Below are positions 1 to 8,981 of a stretch of 64,000 nucleotides of DNA, one piece after another. Each line of letters begins with the position of its first letter. Position 1 is the stretch's first letter. This DNA comes from Spirochaetaceae bacterium (GTDB lineage: Bacteria > Spirochaetota > Spirochaetia > Treponematales > Treponemataceae): the NCBI GenBank assembly GCA_017618015.1, contig JAFZVC010000027.1:62001-126000 (forward strand). Reading direction: 5' to 3'. Both the position numbers and the translations under genes were made by a program. Below the pieces are notes generated by a model that saw only the letters and a list, made by a program, of their open reading frames with translations, had not been told where the DNA came from and did no database searches.

Positions 1-248
1 AAACGCAAAAAACCTGAGTATTTTGCGAGTATTCTTAGTTTGGCATCATCAAGTTCTTCTGTCTGTAAAAACACATATCCAGGAAAAAAAGGTTCAAAGT
101 ATTCTTTTCCTGTTTTTAACCGCATTCGTTTTTTAAGAAAATATAATTTTCCAGAAAAAGGAGAATCCGGGCTATCAAGAACAGACTGAACAGTGCTTAT
201 GTAGCTTTCTTCGATTCCCGTCCGTACTGATATACAATAAATGACCAT
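1..248 (-). CDS. NusG-like antitermination factor paralogue, partial (N-terminal domain)
   Basis: Reading the minus strand from an ATG at 248 gives an open frame to the window edge, 82 residues. It begins MVIYCISVRTGIEE and contains FFPGYVFLQTEE, the typical core of the NusG N-terminal domain that contacts RNA polymerase. The C-terminal KOW domain, if present, lies off the left edge. It starts 18 bases after the stop of the upstream dehydratase gene, so the two are probably cotranscribed. A NusG paralogue next to a polysaccharide gene is the arrangement of the specialised factors RfaH, UpxY and LoaP, which allow polymerase to traverse long capsule or secondary-metabolite operons. The role here is inferred from that context. 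Housekeeping NusG normally sits beside secE and ribosomal protein genes, which are absent. Confidence 0.75.
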   Translation of the reverse strand, partial: MVIYCISVRTGIEESYISTVQSVLDSPDSPFSGKLYFLKKRMRLKTGKEYFEPFFPGYVFLQTEELDDAKLRILAKYSGFLR

Positions 249-265
249 ATGCTTTTCCGGATGTT

Positions 266-2095
266 TTATTTATCGTGTTCGGGCTTATGGTATTCAGGAA
301 CGCTCTTCTGAAGGAACTCTACCATTTGTTGTGGGGTCATCTCATAAAGCTTTGTTATTGTATTCGCAAGGTATTCTTCTGTATATTCGCTGTTGTTTAC
401 GACTTTTGCACGGAAAATCTTCTGGTTTTCTGTTGGCAGTGTGTTGTCCTTATTAGCAAGAAGTTCTTCGTAAAGTTTTTCACCAGGACGCAGGCCCGTA
501 ATAACAATATTGCTTCTTCCGTCACCAAAAGTTGTTATGAGTTTCTGGGCAAAGTCGTAAATCTTTACTGGCTCACCCATATCAAGGACCATAACCTCGC
601 CACCCTTTGCAATTGTCGCAGCGCGGAAAACTAGACCAACAGCTTCTTTTATAGCCATAAAATAACGGATAATCCGCTTGTCTGTAACAGTGATCGGGTA
701 ACCGCCCTTAATTTCCTCAAGGAACGTAGGAAGCATGCTTCCACGACTTCCTATGACGTTACCGAACCGTACACAACAGAATTCTGTTTCGCTGCTGTTA
801 AACGCAGACGCAATCATTTCTACAACACGCTTTGTCGCGCCCATAATGTTCGTTGGATTCACAGCTTTATCTGTAGAAATGACGATTACTTTCTTAACGC
901 CATTGTTTTTCGCGCTCTTAAAGACGTTGTAGCTTCCGCAAATGTTGTTGAGTATCGCTTCTTCCGGGAACCTTTCCATAAGCGGTACATGCTTGTATGC
1001 TGCTGCATGAAGGATTATATCGGGCTTGTACTGATTAAATATGCGTTCAATTTTTGCGGCGTTTTTAATATCGCACACAACAGGAATAACCCGATCATTC
1101 CATTCTGCCTGATAGTGCAAAAGCCTAAGACACAAATCGTGAAGTTCCGTCTCATCAATATCAAGAACAATAAGCTTGGTAGGAGCAAATTCCATAAGCT
1201 GCTGGCAAATTTCAGAACCAATGCTACCACCAGCTCCAGTAACAAGAATCGTTTTGTCAGCAAACATTTGCTGTACTACTTCTGTGTTTGAAGTTATAAG
1301 AGACCTACCCAAAAGGTCTGAATAATCTATATCACGGACAGAAACTTCATTTGCTTTTTTCTGTTCAAAAAGGCTCGGAATAATCTTTACTTCAATATCA
1401 TATCGTTTACATATTTCAACGACACGCTGAATTTTTTCAGCGCTTATTACGTTAACAGCAATAATAAGGCTGTCGAACGATTCATTGCGTGCAAGCTCTT
1501 CTAAATCATCTATGGAGCCAAGAACCGAAACGCCCTGAATTATACGCTGCTTAAGCTGCGGATTATCGTCTATGAAGCCTATTATACTGTACTTGAATGC
1601 ACCCTTATGCGACATACGTAGCATCGTTACGCCTACATCTCCGGCACCGTACACTATTGTTTTTGGGAAATTTGAATGAAACTTATAGAACCCGAACATA
1701 CGGTATGCATAACGTGTTCCAAGTGTGCCGGCAAGAGAACATAAAGTATAGACGATGCTCCACCGGACGTTAATATCTGTAAATCCGTACAAACTGCCAA
1801 GAACGATAGTTGCAACAATAAACACCGCAAACAATGCAAGGCATGCCTTCAAAATAAGGTCTACTGAACTGTCACTAATTCTTATCCTGTAATATTTTGA
1901 TAAAATAAGTACAACAAGCTGTGCTGCCATGTACGAAAGGAAAACGGGTATGTTTATTGTACGAATACTTCCAAAAATAATGAATTGGGAAGCAATACCC
2001 ATACAGCCAAATGTTAAAATATCACAAATGAAAAGGATAAAAAACTTTTGCGTCTTTGAAGTTTTTTCAAGCTTGTTTTTGTCTAGGAAGAACAT
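266..2095 (-). CDS. Membrane-bound nucleotide-sugar 4,6-dehydratase, CapD/PglF/WbpM family
   Basis: The 609-residue protein has four predicted membrane segments in its first 135 residues. A first Rossmann-like domain follows (VYGAGDVGVTM near 148), then a second, catalytic SDR domain (ILVTGAGGSIGSE near 285). The catalytic region reads STDKAVNPTNIMGATKR, the Ser/Thr-Asp-Lys triad that replaces Ser-Tyr-Lys in UDP-GlcNAc 4,6-dehydratases, and HAAAYKHVPLME precedes it. The family converts UDP-GlcNAc to 4-keto-6-deoxy sugars for surface glycans, O-antigen or flagellin glycosylation. Full length for the family. The ATG at 2095 is preceded by GAGAGG at good spacing. The next gene downstream encodes a NusG paralogue, so this is probably the first gene of a surface-polysaccharide operon running off the left edge. 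The exact sugar substrate cannot be told. Confidence 0.9.
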   Translation of the reverse strand: MFFLDKNKLEKTSKTQKFFILFICDILTFGCMGIASQFIIFGSIRTINIPVFLSYMAAQLVVLILSKYYRIRISDSSVDLILKACLALFAVFIVATIVLGSLYGFTDINVRWSIVYTLCSLAGTLGTRYAYRMFGFYKFHSNFPKTIVYGAGDVGVTMLRMSHKGAFKYSIIGFIDDNPQLKQRIIQGVSVLGSIDDLEELARNESFDSLIIAVNVISAEKIQRVVEICKRYDIEVKIIPSLFEQKKANEVSVRDIDYSDLLGRSLITSNTEVVQQMFADKTILVTGAGGSIGSEICQQLMEFAPTKLIVLDIDETELHDLCLRLLHYQAEWNDRVIPVVCDIKNAAKIERIFNQYKPDIILHAAAYKHVPLMERFPEEAILNNICGSYNVFKSAKNNGVKKVIVISTDKAVNPTNIMGATKRVVEMIASAFNSSETEFCCVRFGNVIGSRGSMLPTFLEEIKGGYPITVTDKRIIRYFMAIKEAVGLVFRAATIAKGGEVMVLDMGEPVKIYDFAQKLITTFGDGRSNIVITGLRPGEKLYEELLANKDNTLPTENQKIFRAKVVNNSEYTEEYLANTITKLYEMTPQQMVEFLQKSVPEYHKPEHDK

Positions 2096-2128
2096 TAGTT
2101 ACCTCTCTCCGTTCCTATTTTATATATT

Positions 2129-2167
2129 AATACAGTTTAGCTCATGTTTTTTGTATGACTGAACTGT
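2129..2167 (-). promoter_or_regulatory. Inverted repeat in the leader of the dehydratase/NusG operon
   Basis: The arms at 2132-2145 and 2155-2167 are complementary over about 12 pairs with one bulge and enclose a 9-base A-rich loop in the minus-strand transcript. There is no U-tract, so it is not an intrinsic terminator. It lies 35-70 bases upstream of the dehydratase start. LoaP-type NusG paralogues act through hairpins in the 5' leader of their operon, so it could be such a recruitment element. It could equally be an operator. Confidence 0.35.
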
Positions 2168-2250
2168 AGAAACAATCTTAAAAAGATTTTGTAAATAATA
2201 CCATTTTTTTATGTAGCTGTCCATATAAATGCAGAATCGTGCAGTTTCCC

Positions 2251-2279
2251 TTGCTAATGTATGTTGCGTGTAGTAAAAT
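2251..2279 (+). promoter_or_regulatory. Candidate sigma70 promoter of the pentose operon
   Basis: TTGCTA (2251-2256), a 17-base spacer and TAAAAT (2274-2279) lie about 80 bases upstream of the kinase start. A weaker alternative, TTGCGT followed 17 bases later by TATCTT, lies nearer the gene. Confidence 0.4.
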
Positions 2280-2360
2280 TATAGTAAATTTGCGTTGTCT
2301 GTCTGCGCTTATTATCTTCCCATCGCACACAGATAAAAAGTGACAAAACAGGAGAAAAAC

Positions 2361-3968
2361 ATGGCAATTGATGTGAAAGAAACTGCAAAAGAAATTGAAA
2401 GTGGAAATGCCGTCCTTGGTATTGAATTCGGCTCGACCAGAATAAAGGCGGTACTGATAAACTCTAAGAACATCCCTATAGCATCCGGTGCTTTTGACTG
2501 GGAGAATTCGCTTAAAGACGGTATATGGACATATTCACTCGAAGAAATTCATAACGGATTGGCTACATGTTACGCTAACATGAAGCAGGACGTAAAAGAA
2601 AAATATGGCGTTACGCTTAAGAAACTTAAGGCGCTCGGTATAAGTGCGATGATGCACGGCTACCTTGCGTTCGATAAAAACGGTACATTGCTTGTACCTT
2701 TCCGCACATGGCGCAACACAATAACCGGTAAGGCTTCCGAAGAGCTTTCAAAGCTTTTCAACTACCCGATTCCAGAGCGCTGGAGTATTTCTCACCTTTA
2801 TCAGGCGATCCTCAACAATGAGCCGCATGTCTCGAATGTCGCGTTTTTCACGACGCTCGCAGGCTACGTTCATTGGCAGCTTACCGGCAACAAGGTGCTC
2901 GGTATAGGCGATGCTTCTGGTATGTTCCCAATTGACATTGCGACAAAGAACTACAACGCAAAAATGATTTCACAGTTCAACGAGCTTATTAAAGGCAAAG
3001 GTTTCAGCTGGAAGCTCGATGACTTATTCCCAAAAATCCTTGTTGCCGGAGAGAACGCCGGAACACTTACAGCTGCTGGTGTAAAACTCTTAGATAAAGC
3101 CGGTGATTTGGAGCCAGGTGTACCGCTTGCGCCGCCAGAAGGTGACGCCGGTACAGGTATGGCGGCTACAAACAGCGTAAAAGTCCGCACCGGTAACGTT
3201 TCTGCCGGAACTTCCGTATTCGCGATGGTAGTCCTTGAAAAAGACCTTTCTGCCGCTTACAACGGCAAAATCGACCTTGTTACAACCCCTGACGGCTCGC
3301 TCACAGCTATGGCACATGCGAACAACTGTACCGGCGAGTACGACAAGTGGATTTCGCTTTTCGGACAGGCAATAAAAGCTTGTGGCTTCGACGTCAAAAA
3401 AGGAGACCTGTATGAAAACCTTCTGGCGGCAGCACTTGAAGGTGACAAAGACTGTGGCGGACTTATTCCGTACAACTACATTTCAGGCGAGTCAATGACT
3501 GGCTTAAGCGAAGGCCGCCCGCTCTTTGTACGTACACAGGAAAACAACTTCACGCTTGCAAACTTTATGCGCGCACAGCTTTTCACGGCTCTTGGTGCAC
3601 TTCGCACCGGAATGGACATCCTTTTTGACACAGAAAAAGTCGTCATTGACAAGCTCAACGGACACGGTGGTTTCTTCAAGACACAGAAAGTTGGTCTTAC
3701 AGTAATGTCCGCTGCAATGCACACGCCTATTTCCGCGCTTTCAACAGCCGGTGAGGGCGGTCCTTGGGGGATGGCTCTTCTCGCATCTTTCCTTGTTAAC
3801 GGTAAAGGCAAAAAGCTTGAAGACTTCTTGGACAAAGAAGTATTTGGCGACAGCAAGGCTGTTACTGTTATGGCAAGCGATGAAGATATCGCTGGATTCA
3901 ACGCTTTCTTCAAGAATTACACGAAAGGCTTGGCTGTTGAACGCGCCGCTATCGAAGCAGTTGACTAA
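2361..3968 (+). CDS. araB: FGGY-family carbohydrate kinase, probable ribulokinase
   Basis: The sugar kinase phosphorylates a ketopentose, probably L-ribulose, with ATP in the cytoplasm. The ATP/phosphate loop GIEFGSTRIKA lies near residue 22, and the C-terminal ATPase half contains GHGGFFKT and STAGEGGPWGMA, typical of the FGGY fold. I chose the ATG at 2361 (535 residues) because ACAGGAG lies 7 bases upstream. An in-frame GTG at 2340 would add seven residues but has no Shine-Dalgarno sequence. Next comes L-ribulose-5-P 4-epimerase, 14 bases downstream, which points to L-arabinose use (or L-ribulose entering from another source). No L-arabinose isomerase is in the window. The ribulokinase call rests mainly on this neighbour; xylulokinase activity cannot be excluded. 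Confidence 0.8.
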   Translation: MAIDVKETAKEIESGNAVLGIEFGSTRIKAVLINSKNIPIASGAFDWENSLKDGIWTYSLEEIHNGLATCYANMKQDVKEKYGVTLKKLKALGISAMMHGYLAFDKNGTLLVPFRTWRNTITGKASEELSKLFNYPIPERWSISHLYQAILNNEPHVSNVAFFTTLAGYVHWQLTGNKVLGIGDASGMFPIDIATKNYNAKMISQFNELIKGKGFSWKLDDLFPKILVAGENAGTLTAAGVKLLDKAGDLEPGVPLAPPEGDAGTGMAATNSVKVRTGNVSAGTSVFAMVVLEKDLSAAYNGKIDLVTTPDGSLTAMAHANNCTGEYDKWISLFGQAIKACGFDVKKGDLYENLLAAALEGDKDCGGLIPYNYISGESMTGLSEGRPLFVRTQENNFTLANFMRAQLFTALGALRTGMDILFDTEKVVIDKLNGHGGFFKTQKVGLTVMSAAMHTPISALSTAGEGGPWGMALLASFLVNGKGKKLEDFLDKEVFGDSKAVTVMASDEDIAGFNAFFKNYTKGLAVERAAIEAVD

Positions 3969-3982
3969 AAGGAAGCATAGAA

Positions 3983-4738
3983 ATGAGTTCTGTATATCAA
4001 TCTCTTAAAGAAGAAGCGTTCGAGGCAAACCTCGAAATTCCAAAGCGTGGTCTTGCTATTTATACATGGGGCAACGTCTCCGCGTTCGACAAGGCAAAGG
4101 GCGTTTTTGCCATTAAACCGTCCGGCGTTCCTTACGACACGATGACTGTCGAAGACATCGTTGTTGTTGACTTGGATCTTAAAAAAGTTGAGGGCAAGCT
4201 GAACCCGTCTTCAGATACGCCGACCCATGCACAGCTTTACAAAAACTTCGCCGATATCGGTGGTGTAACGCACACTCACTCGCCTCACGCAACCGCTTGG
4301 GCGCAGGCGTGCCGCAGCATTCCGTTGCTCGGAACAACACACGCTGACCACAGCGCAAACGAGGTTCCTTGCACCCCGATGATCTCCAAAGAAGCAGTTG
4401 AGCGTGCATACGAGGATGAAACAGGTATTCTTATAGTGAATACGTTCTTGCACCCGGAAAAAGTGAACGCCTGCGACAACAACGGCGTAATCCGTAAGCC
4501 GCTTGTTCCGTCTGAAAACCCAATGGTTCTTGTAGCAGGACATGGACCTTTCACTTGGGGCGCGAATGCCGCTAAATCCGTGTACAACGCTGCTGTGCTC
4601 GAGGAAATTGCACGAATGGCTTGGATCACAATGGCTGTGAATCCGCTTTTCAAGCCGCTTCCAGAGTACGTAGTGAACAAACACTATCAGCGTAAGCATG
4701 GCAAAAACGCCTACTACGGACAAAGTTCATCGAAGTGA
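3983..4738 (+). CDS. araD: L-ribulose-5-phosphate 4-epimerase
   Basis: The 251-residue class II aldolase-fold enzyme epimerises L-ribulose-5-phosphate to D-xylulose-5-phosphate, feeding the pentose phosphate pathway. The family landmarks are all visible in order: TWGNVSAFD, IKPSGVPYD, SSDTPTHAQLY, the metal-binding HTHSPHATAWAQ, TTHADHSANEVPCT, GHGPFTWG, and the C-terminal HYQRKHGKNAYYGQ that closely matches the E. coli enzyme. The ATG follows AAGGAAG. It is the second gene of the operon and overlaps the next gene's GTG by four bases, which suggests translational coupling. Confidence 0.95.
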   Translation: MSSVYQSLKEEAFEANLEIPKRGLAIYTWGNVSAFDKAKGVFAIKPSGVPYDTMTVEDIVVVDLDLKKVEGKLNPSSDTPTHAQLYKNFADIGGVTHTHSPHATAWAQACRSIPLLGTTHADHSANEVPCTPMISKEAVERAYEDETGILIVNTFLHPEKVNACDNNGVIRKPLVPSENPMVLVAGHGPFTWGANAAKSVYNAAVLEEIARMAWITMAVNPLFKPLPEYVVNKHYQRKHGKNAYYGQSSSK

Positions 4739-5790
4739 AATATATGGCACGAACACAACACAGAAACAACCACATATCAAGATACGCAATACGCTTTTTG
4801 ACATTGGCTCTTATAATAGCATTCGGTCTTACAGCAACCGGATGCAGCAAAAAGACCGCCAATACTCAAACAGAAGAGTATTCTTCATCGCGTAACATAA
4901 TAATCGGATTCTCACAAATTGGTGCAGAAAGTGCATGGCGTACTTGCAATACTCTTTCCATGCAGACGGCTGCCGCAGAAGCGGGTATACAGCTTATATA
5001 CTCCAATGCGGAGCAAAAGCAGGAAAACCAAATAAAAGCAATCCGGTCATTTATTGTTTATCAGGTTGATGTAATTGTGTTCGTGCCGATTGTTCAAGAC
5101 GGCTGGGATAACGTGCTTCGTGAAGCGAAAGAAGCACACATCCCGGTCATCATCATTGACCGTAAAATCCGTACATCCGATGAATCGCTTTATGCGGCAT
5201 ATATAGGTGCTGATCACGTTGAAGAAGGCCGTAAAGCTGCCCGGTTCTTGCAAGAAAAATACAAAAATACGAACAGAACGCTTAATATTATGGAGCTTCG
5301 AGGTACGGACGGTTCTTCCGTTACGGACGGACGGTACCAGGGCTTTAGGGAAGTTCTTGAAGACGATAGCCGTTTTTCTATCATCTATAGTGAAACCGGT
5401 GATTTTTTGCGGTCAATGGGAAAAGAGCTTGCAGAACGTATTTTAAGTGTGAACGGAAAGTTACAAGTAAACGGAACTCCTGTTGATATCATTTATTCAC
5501 ATAATGACAGTATGACTCTTGGTTTCCTTGATGTTTTTGAAGAATACGGTATTCAAGGCGGAAAAGATGTAACTATCGTGAGTGTTGATGCAGAACAAGC
5601 TGTCATTGATGCCGTTGCCGAAGGAAAAGTAAATTGCGTCGTTGAATGTAACCCAAAAACAGGACCTCTCGTTATGGAATTTGTACAGCGTCTTGCGAAT
5701 AATCGTCCAATTCCAAAAATTACCAGAATTGAAGAAACCGTTTTTACAGAAAACGATGATCTTTCTGCAATTGAACCACGAGGCTATTAA
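4735..5790 (+). CDS. Sugar-binding lipoprotein, YtfQ-like (periplasmic binding protein family 4)
   Basis: The protein has a lipoprotein signal ending in a TATGC lipobox (Cys near residue 37), so it is anchored in a membrane facing the periplasm. The mature part reads IIIGFSQIGAESAWR, QKQENQIKAIRSF and IYSHNDSMTLGFLD, very similar to the E. coli galactofuranose-binding protein YtfQ. It is translated with araD (GTG at 4735 overlapping the araD stop, or ATG at 4744) and is followed 11 bases later by a histidine kinase and response regulator, not by permease genes. I infer that it is a sensory sugar receptor for the kinase, separate from the transport binding protein at 12740-13693. It could also serve the convergent importer as a second receptor. 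Confidence 0.85.
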   Translation: MKYMARTQHRNNHISRYAIRFLTLALIIAFGLTATGCSKKTANTQTEEYSSSRNIIIGFSQIGAESAWRTCNTLSMQTAAAEAGIQLIYSNAEQKQENQIKAIRSFIVYQVDVIVFVPIVQDGWDNVLREAKEAHIPVIIIDRKIRTSDESLYAAYIGADHVEEGRKAARFLQEKYKNTNRTLNIMELRGTDGSSVTDGRYQGFREVLEDDSRFSIIYSETGDFLRSMGKELAERILSVNGKLQVNGTPVDIIYSHNDSMTLGFLDVFEEYGIQGGKDVTIVSVDAEQAVIDAVAEGKVNCVVECNPKTGPLVMEFVQRLANNRPIPKITRIEETVFTENDDLSAIEPRGY

Positions 5791-5801
5791 ACGGGAGATA
5801 T

Positions 5802-7280
5802 ATGAACATCAATAAATCTCGTCGGTTATTAAGGTTTCAAAAAGGCAGCATAAAAAAGAGACTACAACTTTCATACATCTATATTGTTGTACTTATGGTT
5901 ATCCCGATGGTGTACTCCATCTCCGTATCTTCAATACATACATCACAGTATGACCGTATAATAACGAACGTAAGCCGCGCAAACCGTATTATACAGACTG
6001 TAAAAGTCGATATTTCCGATGAGATTTGGGATATTGTCGCCGGTAAAAAAACGTTCGAAGAAGGACAGCAATATACAATAATCAACAGCATAAATACTGG
6101 TATTTCCGAGATGATGGCTTCTACTGAAAGCGAAAACAACCGTAATGTTCTTGAGGTAGCTGCCCGCGCTGTTAATACGCTCGAAAAATACGTCAACATA
6201 CTTGGCATGCAAATCGCGCAAAATGCGAGCGTTTCCGAAAACGAACAAATTCTGGAAGAGGTAAGGGGATGTGCCGCCCTTATCTATGACATTCTACAGG
6301 ATTTTATCGTCGCTGAAATTGAAACAGCCGCGACTACGAACGAAAGCATAAAGCATTCATTCCAAATGCTCACAATCATACAGATAGTAATTATCTTCGT
6401 AATGCTCGCAGTTGCTGTTTATACTTCCATAAGCGTTTCTGAGTCTATTCGGAAACCGATACACGACATGGAAGAGCTCTCTACATGCATTGCTGAAGGT
6501 CAGCTTGATGCACGCGTTAAACTTCCGCATGTTCCAGAACTTGACCCGCTGTCTGAAAACCTGAACATTATGGCTGGAAAACTTCAGGAACTTATCGATG
6601 AGAACATAAAAGAGCAACAGAATCTTCAAAAAGCGGAGATGAAAACGCTACAAGCCCAGATTACGCCGCACTTCTTATATAACACGCTCGACACGATCAT
6701 CTGGCTTGCTGAATCGGAACGAAAGGACGAGGTTATTGCGATTACAAAGGCTTTTTCCAACTTTTTCCGCATTTCGCTGAGCAAAGGTCACGAGTGGATT
6801 CCTATCGAGCAGGAATTGGACCACGTTCAAAGCTATCTTACGATACAAAAAATCCGGTATCGTGATATTCTTGATTATGACATTGATTTTGACCCGTCAC
6901 TAAGAGGTAGGGAAGTTCTTAAACTGATTCTACAACCACTTGTGGAAAACGCAATTTATCATGGTATAAAGAATAAGCGTGGTAGGGGAAAACTCACCGT
7001 TACTGCAAAACTGTTGGAAAATGATTATATTTTCTTTTCGGTTCAAGACAACGGTATAGGCTTTACGGAAGACAGACTTAACGATGTTCTTTTTGAACTT
7101 TCTGATAATGCAGACCCAGAAAATTTAAAATCGATTTATGGGCTTTATAACGTGAACAAAAGACTCAAATTGTATTATGATATGTCGGTTAGTTTGTCTA
7201 TAGAAAGCGAATACGGCAAAGGAACAACGGTTTCATTCAAGATACCGTCTAAATTTTTCTCTGGAGCAGAGAGTGTATAG
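5802..7280 (+). CDS. Sensor histidine kinase, YesM/LytS type
   Basis: The 492-residue protein has membrane segments at about 22-45 and 189-210, a periplasmic sensor region of about 140 residues between them, a HAMP linker, and the His_kinase family signature QITPHFLYNTLDT with the phospho-accepting His at residue 290. The ATPase part has ENAIYHGIKNK (N box) and DNGIGF (G1 box). It starts after GGGAGAT. The gene overlaps the following response regulator by 8 bases. Kinases of this group pair with AraC-type regulators to control sugar uptake genes in Firmicutes and spirochaetes. The partner binding protein immediately upstream is the likely signal input. Confidence 0.9.
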   Translation: MNINKSRRLLRFQKGSIKKRLQLSYIYIVVLMVIPMVYSISVSSIHTSQYDRIITNVSRANRIIQTVKVDISDEIWDIVAGKKTFEEGQQYTIINSINTGISEMMASTESENNRNVLEVAARAVNTLEKYVNILGMQIAQNASVSENEQILEEVRGCAALIYDILQDFIVAEIETAATTNESIKHSFQMLTIIQIVIIFVMLAVAVYTSISVSESIRKPIHDMEELSTCIAEGQLDARVKLPHVPELDPLSENLNIMAGKLQELIDENIKEQQNLQKAEMKTLQAQITPHFLYNTLDTIIWLAESERKDEVIAITKAFSNFFRISLSKGHEWIPIEQELDHVQSYLTIQKIRYRDILDYDIDFDPSLRGREVLKLILQPLVENAIYHGIKNKRGRGKLTVTAKLLENDYIFFSVQDNGIGFTEDRLNDVLFELSDNADPENLKSIYGLYNVNKRLKLYYDMSVSLSIESEYGKGTTVSFKIPSKFFSGAESV

Positions 7281-8850
7281 CGTTTTTATTGTTGATGATG
7301 AAGTTATTGTACGCGAAGGTATCCGCAGCAAAATAGATTGGGAAAATACGCAGTTTTCGTTTGCCGGAGAAGCAGCTGACGGGGAAATTGCGCTTTCGAT
7401 GATTCAGGATATCAAGCCAGATATCCTTATAACAGATATAAAAATGCCTTTTATGGACGGCTTAGAGCTTTCTCGAATGGTTAAGAAATTGCAGCCGTGG
7501 GTACGCATAATAATCCTTTCGGGTCACGACGAATTTGAATATGCCAAAAAAGCTATTTCCATCGGTGTAGAAGACTATATTCTGAAACCGTTTACGTCCG
7601 AAAACCTTTTGAGCAGCCTTAACAAAATTGCGGCTGCGCTCGACAAGCAGAAACAGCAGTTCACAGACATTTCGCGCATGAAATCTGAACTGGAGTCTTC
7701 TACGGCATTGATACGCGACAAATTGCTTACGGATATCGTGCTTGGAACGATGAACAGCGCAGATGCAGTACAAAAAGCGACCGAGCTTCATATCAATTTG
7801 ATTGCGCGGTATTACATAGTACTTATAAGCGAGATCCATTCCGAACAGAATGACTCGAACAGCCTGCTTTCCGCTAAATCAAGGCTTTCTTCGTTTGTTG
7901 CACGCGAACAAGCATGCACCGGTTTTTTTATTTCGCCGTACCGTTTTGTATGCATACTCAAAAGCAGCTCGCAAGAAACTTTGGAAGATGACGCTTACAG
8001 CCTTGCCGACTCTATTCAGCATGAAATCAGCAAAAACACGGATTTCTTTGTAACAACAGCAATTGGATCTATTGCTGATAGAACGGCTTTTATAGCACAC
8101 TCTTACAGTGACGCTGAGTTTATTTTAAGGCTGTGTCCATTTTCTGGCAAAAACCGTATTGTCGGCATGGCTGACGTGCAAAAAACGGAGAAAGAAAAAC
8201 TTTCGTTACCGTCGAATAGCGATCCGCTTGTAGAACGCTTAAAATTTGCTTCTGACGGCGAAATAGACCAGATTATTTCGCAATACATAAATCTGCTTGG
8301 CGGAAACACCGACCATTTTTCAATTATCGCGTCGTATTTGCTTGTTGACGTTATAATGGCTGTCTCAAACCTTGTAGAAGAGCTTGGAGGCAACATCCGC
8401 GAGGAAATGCCTGAGTTACTTACAAAAGGCTTTATCGATAAGGCGGTCGCCAACCAAGAGACATTCATAAAAGAAATACGTGTTGTGCTTAACAATGTTC
8501 TTCGTTACCGCGATTCGCATATTCAGGGCAAATACGGCGACGTCATTCTGAAAGCGAAAAAGTTTATCGAAGAAAACTATTCTAATCAGGATATTTGTCT
8601 TCATTCTGTCGCAGAAGCCGTTCATTTTAGTCCGAATCACTTCAGTACGATTTTCTCGCAGGAATGCGGTATTACGTTCATAGAGCATCTTACAAACGTA
8701 CGCATAGAACAGGCAAAAAAGCTTTTAAAAAGCACGTCCATGCGCAGCGCAGATATCGCATACGAAGTAGGGTTTAACGATCCGCATTATTTCAGCTATA
8801 TTTTCAAAAAGACAACAGGCATTACGCCGCGTGAATACCGCAACGTGTAA
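7273..8850 (+). CDS. AraC-family response regulator, YesN type
   Basis: The 525-residue protein starts with a receiver domain (FIVDDEVIVREGI, phospho-acceptor Asp55 in LITDIKMPF, conserved Lys in ILKPF). A long middle region follows, and the C-terminus carries two AraC-type helix-turn-helix motifs (DICLHSVAEAVHFSPNHFSTIF and the block ending GFNDPHYFSYIFKKTTGITPREY). It begins at a GTG inside the end of the kinase gene, with GGAGCAGAGAG just upstream, so the two are translationally coupled. The likely targets are this operon and the convergent ABC importer, by context only. Confidence 0.92.
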   Translation: MYSVFIVDDEVIVREGIRSKIDWENTQFSFAGEAADGEIALSMIQDIKPDILITDIKMPFMDGLELSRMVKKLQPWVRIIILSGHDEFEYAKKAISIGVEDYILKPFTSENLLSSLNKIAAALDKQKQQFTDISRMKSELESSTALIRDKLLTDIVLGTMNSADAVQKATELHINLIARYYIVLISEIHSEQNDSNSLLSAKSRLSSFVAREQACTGFFISPYRFVCILKSSSQETLEDDAYSLADSIQHEISKNTDFFVTTAIGSIADRTAFIAHSYSDAEFILRLCPFSGKNRIVGMADVQKTEKEKLSLPSNSDPLVERLKFASDGEIDQIISQYINLLGGNTDHFSIIASYLLVDVIMAVSNLVEELGGNIREEMPELLTKGFIDKAVANQETFIKEIRVVLNNVLRYRDSHIQGKYGDVILKAKKFIEENYSNQDICLHSVAEAVHFSPNHFSTIFSQECGITFIEHLTNVRIEQAKKLLKSTSMRSADIAYEVGFNDPHYFSYIFKKTTGITPREYRNV

Positions 8851-8883
8851 AAAAACACCCGATTCGCGACGCAAACCGGGTGT
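8850..8883 (-). terminator. Intrinsic terminator of the sugar ABC operon
   Basis: On the minus strand ACACCCG (8883-8877) pairs with CGGGTGT (8861-8855) and is followed at once by seven T. It terminates the importer operon. It has no T run on the plus strand, so it is not a good terminator for the response regulator transcript. Confidence 0.75.
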
Positions 8884-8981
8884 CAGGAGAGAGGAGATTA
8901 TACGAGTCAAACTTTTTAATGTGCCTGACTCTATAGTGCGCAGGTGAAACAAATCCCGCGCACGATAATGAGAAAAGCTCT

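Noticed and set aside
3996-4723. Antisense reading frames of 130-170 residues across araD
   Set aside because: They are shadows of the well-supported araD frame, with no ribosome binding site and unlikely composition.
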